A DNA stretch of 64,000 nucleotides from the NCBI GenBank assembly GCA_039105265.1, contig JAPFFF010000029.1, positions 1,240,001 through 1,304,000 of the forward strand. The letters are read 5' to 3'. This document shows positions 1-8,645 of the stretch, piece by piece. A program made the position numbers and the translations under genes. The first letter of the stretch is position 1. Every line of letters starts with the position of its first letter. The stretch is from Tritrichomonas musculus. Its lineage: Eukaryota > Parabasalia > Tritrichomonadida > Tritrichomonadidae. Below the pieces are notes generated by a model, which was not told where the DNA came from, did no database searches, and worked only from the letters and a program-made list of their open reading frames with translations.

Positions 1-1
1 A

Positions 2-2251
2 TGCCTTTTTGAGCCACATTTTTTTTCAAATATTTTTTGTGATTTATTTAAAAAACCAGAATTCTTAGTTCCAAATGGCGAAAATGCTAAAAATATTACT
101 CAAATGATGTATAAAGCAAATTTAGCTGGCTCAGGCTATATCATTCTTTGGGAAATTGGCTTACCATGGGGGGAAGCAATATCATTAGAAACATCATCCA
201 AAAATAATTATTTAATTCATGCTAATACAACATATGACGAGCCAGGTATTCTTCAATATTGGCCTACCGATTCACAATGTCAAAATCAATCTTATCCTGA
301 AGAAGACGGAATCCCTATTTTAAATAACTACAATTGCACCACTCGTGATTGGTATGAAGCTGGTATTAGAGCCGAAGGTTCCACTTGGACCAACATTTAC
401 GAAGGAGTTGGTTCACATGGCCAAATCTTACTTGTATCATCAGTCAAACCTTCAATATCTAAGGATTCACAAAATAAATCCACTATTACAACCGTCATTT
501 CTAATTCAATTGACCTAAAAATAGCACAAGAGTTCATTATATCTCAACAACCATCAAATAATTCCAGATTAGCTCTTACAACTTCATCAGGTACGGTTTT
601 AGCAATGACAGGTGACGACAAACTAACCACAGATGAATTTACCGATTTGATTGTCACCAAACAACTCGAAGAAATCGAAGATTACATTTGGCGTTGCGTT
701 ACAAGTCATTCAAACTATCTTGATGATGCTGACAATCAATCTCAATGCATGGTGAATGGTAAAATAAAACAATTCCACCTATCGAAAGAAATAATTGAAT
801 CTGCACCAGGCGTTGAATGGGTACTTTGGTCAGTTCTCAGCATTGATGATTTTGTTGGAAATGTTGCAGTTGAGTTCAGGAGCATATTAATTGTTACTTT
901 AGTAATTGTAATTTGTTTATGGATCTTCCTCAATCTTGGATCAATTTTATTAACAGCCTATATTGAATCAATGCAAAATAGGATTCTCAGTAACCAAGAT
1001 AATTTTCTTGACTCTAAAGAGAGCAGAAGGCATGTAAAGCCAATTGGTGTAATTTTTGCCATTCAAGAACTACAAAGTCTCATTGCCAACAACACTGAGA
1101 ACCAAGTTATTACGTCTGAAATCACCGAAGTAATAGAAGAGCTACAATCTCCCTATCACGAGCTTCTCTACAACAAAGATGATGTATATAATATGATCAA
1201 CAATCCCGAAGTGAAGAATGCGCTAGTTGGTCTTTATGGAGTTCCTCCCACGTCATCTGGAATATCGACTTCTGCGTTCAATTCGAAGAACGACAAACCG
1301 ACTTCCTCAGTGAAGTTCAATTTGAATACCCATTCAAATTTGAATAGAAATGAGAATATTGACGCAAACTCGTTCTCGAATTCTGATTCAGAAAACGCTT
1401 CATTGGGAACTCAAAATAACGGCTTCCACGACGGTTACAGAAGACAACTCGACCCAACAAAACGAATCTGCCAGCTTCAAATCACGCCGCAAATGATGAA
1501 GAATCGAATCCTCATGATTTTTCTTCAGTACAACTCACGATGCCGGATGTTTATGAATGACGACTTCCACATCATCATCGAGGCCACAATCAAGGAGATT
1601 GGCGATCCAATTGACAAGCTAGCGGCCGATAGCATCGACTTTTTGCATACTTTATGCCGAAAGTTCGATTACATTTTGAATGACCCTGATTTTGAGCTTG
1701 CTTTGATCATAACCGCTTTGATATGGCACATGCACATGAAGGATCGAAATGAAGAAGGAATTGACAGAATTAATCGTTATTTCGTGACCTCTCAAAAAGT
1801 CAAGGATTTGAAAGCAACGGCTAGAAACTTTTTGTTAACATTGTTTCCAAAAAGAATCGGAAATGACGAATATAATCAACGCTGGGATTCCTTCTGTTCT
1901 TGCGTTCTCGCTTTGGTTGAGACATCTACAATCTCCCTCCATTGCACTGTCATATCACAATTCATGCTGATGTCAAAATGGGTCACTGAAAGAGGGGGGT
2001 CATCTTTAAATTACCTTCAAAAAATCACTTTTGTTAGATTGTTGTTTAACTTTTCAATGGTGTCGTTCTTCTTTCATCCTGAACAGTTTAGAATAGCATA
2101 TTCAAGGATAATCAATCCCGATTATGACGATTCTATCGAGGAAATTCAGAAATTTTCTCATTGCATATTTTCTGAATTAATTGATCCAACAGTTTCCGTG
2201 TTAAGATGCATATGTGAACCTCAATTTTTCATATCAATGCGATGTGAATAG
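2..2251 (+). CDS. Cache-domain transmembrane protein with degenerate phosphodiesterase-like C-terminus (5' partial)
   Basis: The frame is open to the left edge of the window, so the Met codon at 104 is probably internal and the gene starts outside. Numbering from that Met, residues about 20-150 look like an extracellular Cache sensor domain, with the R-D-W-Y motif followed by a W-x-x-I-Y strand. One clear transmembrane helix lies at about 257-287. The cytoplasmic part from about 455 follows the helical pattern of cyclic-nucleotide phosphodiesterases (an acidic-L-A-x-x-I-T-A-L segment), but where the family has its metal-binding H-D-x-x-H there is only W-H-M-H-M-K-D, so catalysis is doubtful. 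Cache plus cyclic-nucleotide output is common in trichomonads. Alternative: a different helical domain with chance similarity. The Cache and TM parts are firmer than the PDE part. Confidence 0.6.
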   Translation, partial: CLFEPHFFSNIFCDLFKKPEFLVPNGENAKNITQMMYKANLAGSGYIILWEIGLPWGEAISLETSSKNNYLIHANTTYDEPGILQYWPTDSQCQNQSYPEEDGIPILNNYNCTTRDWYEAGIRAEGSTWTNIYEGVGSHGQILLVSSVKPSISKDSQNKSTITTVISNSIDLKIAQEFIISQQPSNNSRLALTTSSGTVLAMTGDDKLTTDEFTDLIVTKQLEEIEDYIWRCVTSHSNYLDDADNQSQCMVNGKIKQFHLSKEIIESAPGVEWVLWSVLSIDDFVGNVAVEFRSILIVTLVIVICLWIFLNLGSILLTAYIESMQNRILSNQDNFLDSKESRRHVKPIGVIFAIQELQSLIANNTENQVITSEITEVIEELQSPYHELLYNKDDVYNMINNPEVKNALVGLYGVPPTSSGISTSAFNSKNDKPTSSVKFNLNTHSNLNRNENIDANSFSNSDSENASLGTQNNGFHDGYRRQLDPTKRICQLQITPQMMKNRILMIFLQYNSRCRMFMNDDFHIIIEATIKEIGDPIDKLAADSIDFLHTLCRKFDYILNDPDFELALIITALIWHMHMKDRNEEGIDRINRYFVTSQKVKDLKATARNFLLTLFPKRIGNDEYNQRWDSFCSCVLALVETSTISLHCTVISQFMLMSKWVTERGGSSLNYLQKITFVRLLFNFSMVSFFFHPEQFRIAYSRIINPDYDDSIEEIQKFSHCIFSELIDPTVSVLRCICEPQFFISMRCE

Positions 2252-2409
2252 AAAATTATTATTGTTTTGTTTAAAATAAATTGTATTTTTTTTTTTTATC
2301 ATGAAATTTATAAAAAAAAATTCTATTAGTAATTATCATTTTTGCTCTTTATAAAAATTTAACATTTAATATTTGCAATATATAATATAGTAATAATATT
2401 ATTAAGTTT

Positions 2410-2805
2410 TTATTTTTCTTCTTCATCATTTGCTTCGTTTGCTTCTTCTTCCTCTTCTTCATCAAGAAATATTGGCTGAATATATCCAGATACTTGAATA
2501 GAGGCATTTCCTGAAACAGTTAAGCTAACATCATTGATTGGGGTAAAGATATAATTAACTTGTGAGTGTTCTGATGAATATGGTATCAATGAAGCAAGTA
2601 AAACTTCTTTTGGATCACTTTTGTCTTGCGAATTGAAATTTTGAACTTTAGCGATTAGACGAACTGGCGATGTTTTTTTATCATCTGATGGTAAATCGAC
2701 TAAACAAATATTTGTAATTGAGAGAAAGCATGATTCAGGATATTCAACTTTAACAGTTTCTCCTGGCTTAACAAGAACAGTCCAAAATGGATGTAAATCT
2801 TCCAT
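2410..2805 (-). CDS. Nucleoplasmin-like (HD2/FKBP39-type) acidic histone-chaperone-like protein
   Basis: This 131-residue protein opens with F-W-T-V-L-V-K-P-G-E, which matches the start of the nucleoplasmin-like fold found in plant HD2 proteins and the N-terminus of insect and yeast nuclear FKBPs (F-W-G-V-x-V-K-P-G). It continues with the expected strand pattern, including L-S-I-T-N-I-C-L and a closing V-S-G-Y-I, and ends in an acidic tail (D-E-E-E-E-E-E). Family members form pentamers and bind histones or ribosome assembly factors in the nucleus. There is no FKBP domain, so this is a stand-alone core plus tail. The start is the first ATG; the next gene upstream on this strand is about 950 bp away, across a repeat region. 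The fold assignment comes from motif recall, not from a search. Confidence 0.72.
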   Translation of the reverse strand: MEDLHPFWTVLVKPGETVKVEYPESCFLSITNICLVDLPSDDKKTSPVRLIAKVQNFNSQDKSDPKEVLLASLIPYSSEHSQVNYIFTPINDVSLTVSGNASIQVSGYIQPIFLDEEEEEEANEANDEEEK

Positions 2806-2876
2806 TTATTTGAAATTTTTTTACCCCTCTTTTGACCAAAATGGTTAAAATTTCACTTTTATAAACCATTCCCAAT

Positions 2877-3510
2877 ATACCTTCTAATGGTAACCTGAAA
2901 AAATGGACCCGACCCGTTTTTTTCGGGTAGGGTAATTACCCACCATTCAAGTGAAGTGTTTAAGTATTACCCGATTATTTTTCTTTAATTATTCATTTAA
3001 TTTATAATAATAAATAATAAATATTAATTTTTTTCATTAATAATTTTGATTTCTTGATTCATTTTCAATATCTGATTCAAACTTTAAGGAAAATTTTCCT
3101 CTGAAAAAGCTGATATAAATTCAATTTCAATTTTTTTTGATATTATAATATTACATTTATAACTTTATTCTAAACCCAACAAATAACCTAATTAATATTA
3201 AATATTCATATTATGATTATTATTCCATAAAAAAAATGAATTTTTTTGGAATCACTTAAATTGATATCATCCAAACATATGATACCGTAGCAAATTGCAT
3301 CTCAAATATTATCAATAGAATATCTGACAAGAATAATAATAATATCATTAAAGAAATGGTCTGGTAAAAAATTACCATCTTTATAAATGGCCGGGTAAAA
3401 TTTTACCTTTAGGTAATATGTTATTTTCCTACCCAGGTAAAAAATGACCCTACCCAATAAGGATCTGTCAAAAGGGGTCGGGTAGGTACCGCTTTCAAGG
3501 TCTAATTCCC
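2877..3510. repeat. Inverted-repeat region rich in GGGTA/TACCC words
   Basis: Both ends of this gene-free stretch carry related words in opposite orientation: C-C-T-T-C-T-A-A-T-G-G-T-A-A-C-C on the left, and on the right a sequence whose complement reads C-C-T-T-G-A-A-A-G-C-G-G-T-A-C-C. Both are followed by G-A-C-C-C-G-A-C-C-C-like runs. Inside are several short inverted words (GGGTAATTACCC, GGTAAAAAATTACC). It resembles a decayed non-autonomous DNA transposon, but I found no convincing target-site duplication. A 92-codon open frame inside it looks spurious. From 3511 to 3759 I see only AT-rich sequence. Confidence 0.4.
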
Positions 3511-3759
3511 AAAAAATTAAGAGATATATTAATAAATAAAGTCTCCATTTCAACCATTCATCTTTTCTCTTATATATCATATTAATTTTTCTGTTTTTTG
3601 TATAAATCTAAAATTCAAATATAGATATAAAATTTAATATAATTCTAATATATTTGAGTAATTCCTTTATTAAGGAAATAAATAAATAGTTTTTTAATTT
3701 ATTCACACAAAATCAAAAACAAAGTCTTTATTCAATTAAAATAACATTATTTCATCTTT

Positions 3760-5247
3760 TCATTCACATGAATTCCTTTGGAAATATTTCAACAAAACTA
3801 TTTTTCGTTTTGTAATGTAGTTGGCCTTTTCAACTTTTTCATGATCTTCAACATGCTCAACACTCCAGCCATTCCATTCTCTATAGGCATGATAAGTCCA
3901 ATCCCAATGATATTTTTCAGCTATACTTATTACATCTTCAATGTAAATGTCAGCACCTTCACCCCAGCGAATTGCTGAAAATTCGCCAAGAAAGATTCTT
4001 GCACCATATTTATTTTGAAATTCTATTGTTGGCTTTAAATATTCCTCCAAAGCATTTCTATCATAATTTTTACCATCAATGTTTCCTGGATATGAACGAA
4101 TTTTCTCATTTGACCATTTTCCACCTCCAACATTTTGATGAGTGAATGAGTGAGGATAATACATGTGAACTTCATATATTATATCGGTCAAAGGAAGTGG
4201 ATGTAAGTAATTAAATGTCGAAGAATTGTCCCATTGATTTGATTCAATGATGATTGGTGTAATTGGATCAATTTGTCGAATTCTTTTTGCTGCTTCAAAT
4301 TGCATGGATAAGTAGTCTCTGTTTTCTTCTGTAATTCTAACTTGAACTGGCTCATTTATTAAGTCGTAAGCCCAAATACCATTTTTTCCTTTGAAATGAT
4401 TTGCTAATTTTTCCCATGCTTTGAAGAACGTTTGAGCATGCTCTTCATTAAAGTACATCTCATATTCATTGCGTGAATTTCTTCCTCCAGGTCCTGAATG
4501 CAAGTCGACAACAAAGTTAATATTCAGATGATTCTCTTCATTTTCTTTCAAAGCCGAATCAAGCTCGATAATTTTTTCATCTAGCCATTGAAGAAAGTTT
4601 TGAACATTATTTCCACCGTTCATTTGCCATCGAATTATGTTCGCATTCCATTTACGTAAATCAGTTAGATCATTTTGAATATATTTAGATGGTGACATAA
4701 CACCTCGCATTTGTGGTTTGCTTGAAACTAATGGTGTGTATTCACATTTGAAGTTTGGAGGAAGCTCTATTGAAGGAAATATTTGCCCGTATTCGATTCT
4801 AAGGTTTGAAAAATAAACAGTGCCAGATGATGCTTGAAGACCAAAGGTAATTGAGCCTGTTTCAGAAACTTCTTTTGGTATTGAAACATAAAACTGCGCT
4901 TTTGTCCAATCAAAAGTTCCATGATTCGCAGGCGAGTCTTGTGGGTAATTTTTGGTACCATTAATCGAATAAACAAACATAAACTTGATTCCATTCCATT
5001 TTTGAGGAGGAACTGAGACATTTTCAGCTTTGATATCAACTGTAAAAAGTAACCCTTGCCCAATAAATTGCTGCAAATTTTTAATTGTATATGATACAGC
5101 AGTATATGCATTTTGTGCATCACAATAAGTAATTTTTAAAACATTCCTTGAATCTATTTTCAATTGTTCATATTGCGTGTTTTTACGAAAAGACCAACCT
5201 TCTTTAGTTTGTTCAACGCTAAAATCAGATTCATATAATAATTTCAT
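3760..5247 (-). CDS. Glycoside hydrolase family 5 (endoglucanase-like) with N-terminal carbohydrate-binding-like domain
   Basis: The 495-residue protein has two parts. Residues about 1-155 form a beta-rich module resembling bacterial carbohydrate-binding domains. Residues about 165-475 are a GH5 TIM barrel. The catalytic acid/base is Glu299 in L-I-N-E-P and the nucleophile Glu422 in I-F-L-G-E-F; the supporting Arg206 (I-I-R-W), the D-L-H-S-G-P-G loop and the V-H-M-Y-Y-P strand are also present. The expected reaction is retaining hydrolysis of beta-1,4-type glucans. There is no signal peptide (start M-K-L-L-Y-E-S-D-F), so secretion is not by the classical route, or the enzyme acts in the cytosol or phagosome. 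Binding module plus GH5 is typical of gut bacteria, so lateral acquisition is likely. All key residues seem intact. Confidence 0.88.
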   Translation of the reverse strand: MKLLYESDFSVEQTKEGWSFRKNTQYEQLKIDSRNVLKITYCDAQNAYTAVSYTIKNLQQFIGQGLLFTVDIKAENVSVPPQKWNGIKFMFVYSINGTKNYPQDSPANHGTFDWTKAQFYVSIPKEVSETGSITFGLQASSGTVYFSNLRIEYGQIFPSIELPPNFKCEYTPLVSSKPQMRGVMSPSKYIQNDLTDLRKWNANIIRWQMNGGNNVQNFLQWLDEKIIELDSALKENEENHLNINFVVDLHSGPGGRNSRNEYEMYFNEEHAQTFFKAWEKLANHFKGKNGIWAYDLINEPVQVRITEENRDYLSMQFEAAKRIRQIDPITPIIIESNQWDNSSTFNYLHPLPLTDIIYEVHMYYPHSFTHQNVGGGKWSNEKIRSYPGNIDGKNYDRNALEEYLKPTIEFQNKYGARIFLGEFSAIRWGEGADIYIEDVISIAEKYHWDWTYHAYREWNGWSVEHVEDHEKVEKANYITKRKIVLLKYFQRNSCE

Positions 5248-5496
5248 TTTTTTATCTATCAGTCAAAGTAAAAAAAAATGAAGTCATTTTTTCTCCCAGT
5301 AATCATAGTTTTAATAAAATAATAATAAGATTTAGAATTTGTTAGTTTTCTGAAAATTAAATAAGCATTTGGACGAAAAAGCGTTTATTTTTGTAAGATT
5401 TATACAAATTTCAATATTGAAAAAGTTGCACCTTGATAGAAATATCTAAAGAATTTTGAGAATCTAATAAAATTGAGAGATCGTTAAATTATTTTT

Positions 5497-7887
5497 ATGG
5501 AGAATTTTAGATTGTTATGTAATCAATTATATTCCAGTAATCCAAATGAAATTTTACAAGCACAACATCAGATTAACGAACTAATTCAATCTTTCCCTAT
5601 TACACAAAGAGCTGATTTTTTAATAAAAGAATTAGAAACTGATTGTCCATTATACTCAAAATTTATATCAATGATTTTATTATCACAGATCGAATTAAGC
5701 GAAAATGACCACAAGAAAATACTAAGAACGATTTTTTTATATTTAACAACCGATAATGTTTCATTAAGAAATATCGCAATTAATTTATTTGCTAAAAGCT
5801 TGATAAATATTATTAATATTTCTAAGGAAGAAACTAATAATGATTTTTATTTTTCAATTATTAATCAGATTACGGAGCAAATTTCAAATTTAAATTCAAA
5901 CGAATCTCAAACGATTTTATACCAATCAATTATCAATATACTATTCATATTACTCGAGAATTACCATGATGATACAACAATTTCTCTTTATATTTCATCA
6001 TATTTGTATCAGCAAATGATTGAACTGCCACAAGACGAGATTTTTAAAAAAAATTGCATAATTCAATTTTTTTCAGATCACATTTCATTTTTATTCCAAA
6101 CTTTTTTGAATGATGAAAGAGCTATTTCTTTTTTTACTTTTCTTAAAGCAATACTAGAAGATCCAAACTATAAAAACAGTGCATATTTAATTATTTTTAA
6201 AATTACAGAATTTAATTATCGCCTTCTCATTCCGATAATTGACACTTTTTTCCAGATATCACAGATTGACCTCAACCAAGAAGGCATTAACCATCTCACA
6301 ATTTTGAATACATTGTATTCAATTTTCAAAAATGAACAAAAATCATTTCATTTTCAATCATCATTAGAAATTGCGTCAAACGGCTTCATGAATGTTTTAA
6401 TTCGAATCATGAACACTGCCGAAATCAGAGAAATGCGATTTGAAGCAGAATGGAATGAATCCATTGCTTCGTATAGATGTTTGAAAAAGTTCTCAAAAAG
6501 TTTGCCATTAATAACGACACCATTTTTGATGGACTATTTGGTCAAGAGCAATTTGAATGACATTTCACTTTTATTAGTTGAAATAATTGTCACTTCATCG
6601 CCTCATGATTTTGTTGTAGAAAACATTTCCAACTTTCTCGGCCTAGTTAATCAAGGCCTCAATCATTCAGCAAACTTTATTCAATTTACGTCAATTAAGT
6701 GTCTAAGGAAAATAGCGAAACATTTCTCTGAGTGTTTCAATATCTTCTTCCCTTTTTCAGAGCGACTTTTGCCATTTATTGAGAAAGATGAATTTTTTGC
6801 ACTCGAATCATTTTCTGCATTGTCATCGATTTTTTGCATTGCTCCATACGAAGAGAAAGTGAAGTACATCAATCTACTTTTTCAGAACTCAATAAATATG
6901 CCACCATTCATATCATCACATTCGATTGACTCACTTTTGCCAATCATTTCAACAATTGAAGAGTCAGGCTTCTTCATTGAGATGATTCCAACCGTTTTAA
7001 AAATGATTTCAGAAGTGAAAGACGAACTTTTTCTTGACTCACTTTTGTACTTCCTTCAGAAATTTGTATTGGATGCAGGTGAATCAATTTCACCATTCAT
7101 TCAAACGATTATTTCAATGCTTATTCAAATCATAATTGAAAGGCATTCAACCGTTGCAATTCTGGCAATTGGCTCGATTTCTTTTGTTTCATTGCCAGAA
7201 ATTTTTGAGCCATTTGTTAACGACGTATTCAATATACTGACTCAAATAATTCTGACAGAAGGCATGACTAATAAAAGTGTGAGGAATCAGTGCTTGTCAT
7301 CTCTATCGTTAATTGCATCACATTTTAATTTGTCACTTTTTATGAATTGCATTTTTGAAGTCACAATCAAAATCATTGAAAATATCAAATTGAATGAATG
7401 GAATGATTTTGATTTTTGTTCTTCTGCCTTCTTAATTGACTTGTATATTCCACTAATAAAGAATCAGAATGAAATAGACAATTCAATTCTGTCTCATATT
7501 TTCAATATCATTCTTCATCAGATTTCTTTGATCGACTTTAAAGTCGACGAAGAAAACTCAAAATTTTCAGAAATTTCTTTCTTTCTTGAAACATCAAATA
7601 AATTCATGACATTGATTTTCATCTATTGCCAAAGAATCCTGAATGAAGATGTTTTTAATCTGTCGTTTTTATTAATTGATAAAGCGACACAACTTCCATT
7701 GATAAAAATATCAGTGAAAGAGACGATTTACGACCTTTACGCAGTTCTAATTCAGAAATTTCCTTCACAGCTTTGTGCGCTGTTTTCTCAAAATCGAAGG
7801 ATTGAATCATTCATTTTGAACATGATTTCATCAAATGAATTCATGAATATATTGTCAAACAAAGCTATTCGAGTCCATCAAAAATGA
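5497..7887 (+). CDS. Importin-beta/karyopherin-like HEAT-repeat protein
   Basis: The 796-residue protein is all-helical and begins with the pattern of an importin-beta N-terminal domain: N-P-N-E-I-L-Q-A-Q-H-Q-I-N-E-L-I, then a paired-helix segment carrying L-R-N-I-A-I-N-L-F. The rest is a run of HEAT-like helix pairs; a clear one lies near residues 545-620 (A-I-L-A-I-G-S-I, then the C-L-S-S-L-S-L-I helix). Importin-beta proteins bind RanGTP and cargo and cross the nuclear pore. The length is close to importin beta-1 and shorter than importin-5, so I cannot assign a subtype. The start is the first ATG after a short AT-rich leader. It is divergently placed relative to the GH5 gene, with about 250 bp between them. 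Confidence 0.65.
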   Translation: MENFRLLCNQLYSSNPNEILQAQHQINELIQSFPITQRADFLIKELETDCPLYSKFISMILLSQIELSENDHKKILRTIFLYLTTDNVSLRNIAINLFAKSLINIINISKEETNNDFYFSIINQITEQISNLNSNESQTILYQSIINILFILLENYHDDTTISLYISSYLYQQMIELPQDEIFKKNCIIQFFSDHISFLFQTFLNDERAISFFTFLKAILEDPNYKNSAYLIIFKITEFNYRLLIPIIDTFFQISQIDLNQEGINHLTILNTLYSIFKNEQKSFHFQSSLEIASNGFMNVLIRIMNTAEIREMRFEAEWNESIASYRCLKKFSKSLPLITTPFLMDYLVKSNLNDISLLLVEIIVTSSPHDFVVENISNFLGLVNQGLNHSANFIQFTSIKCLRKIAKHFSECFNIFFPFSERLLPFIEKDEFFALESFSALSSIFCIAPYEEKVKYINLLFQNSINMPPFISSHSIDSLLPIISTIEESGFFIEMIPTVLKMISEVKDELFLDSLLYFLQKFVLDAGESISPFIQTIISMLIQIIIERHSTVAILAIGSISFVSLPEIFEPFVNDVFNILTQIILTEGMTNKSVRNQCLSSLSLIASHFNLSLFMNCIFEVTIKIIENIKLNEWNDFDFCSSAFLIDLYIPLIKNQNEIDNSILSHIFNIILHQISLIDFKVDEENSKFSEISFFLETSNKFMTLIFIYCQRILNEDVFNLSFLLIDKATQLPLIKISVKETIYDLYAVLIQKFPSQLCALFSQNRRIESFILNMISSNEFMNILSNKAIRVHQK

Positions 7888-8596
7888 AACACATTAAAAA
7901 TAATATATAAAACGCGGCCTCATAAATGCTTTTTTATTTTTATTTTTTTTTTGATTACAAAATTGTTTATTGATAAATGCAATGATAATATTCTACTTCA
8001 AGTAATGATTAACAAATTATAAATCTTGCTTATAAATCAAAGCTTTGGAAAAAAGAACGACCTTTTTCTAAAGAAGAAGAAATATTTCTGTGCTTTTTTC
8101 TGATAAAAGTTGACCACCCGTCTATGGTAGTAATTCTTAGCGACCGTTTATTTTTGCACAACAGTTAAATTGTTTTAAAATGAATGAAACTTCGGATCAT
8201 CTCAAATATAGTTAGTCTTTTCTGAGTATACTTCAAAAAGAGAAAATCATTCAGAAAAATGACCTGGCTTTTTTTTTTTTAATCATAATTGATGATCATT
8301 ATTACTATTAATTAGAAGTAAAATATTACAATTCATTGAAAAATTGAGCTAATGGCACAATTTAACAATTATTTTATCTATTTACTGTATTTTTAGGAGT
8401 AAAAACTTGTCCTAATGACTATTCCTGGGATTACTCGTAAATTACCTGAAAAATAATCGCTAGCAGAGTGGAATAGTAAACATATATGATATAAATTTTT
8501 GATAATGACTCTGAAATAAAAATATGCCACCAATAATAGATATTCTGTGGCACAAATTTTAAGAGAATATGCAAATACTTACATATTTTTTTTTGA
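7888..8596. other. Gene-free AT-rich spacer
   Basis: I see no supported gene here. The stretch has homopolymer runs and a lone T-T-G-A-C-C-A-C-C-C word near 8113 that resembles one end of the inverted-repeat elements found further right, but no partner end was found. Confidence 0.5.
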
Positions 8597-8608
8597 TCGA
8601 AAAGATAT

Positions 8609-8645
<37 letters not shown>

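Noticed and set aside
3302-3580. 92-codon minus-strand ORF
   Set aside because: Lies in the inverted-repeat region and has a chance-like composition; no domain.
4767-5123. 118-codon minus-strand ORF
   Set aside because: Shadow frame within the GH5 gene.
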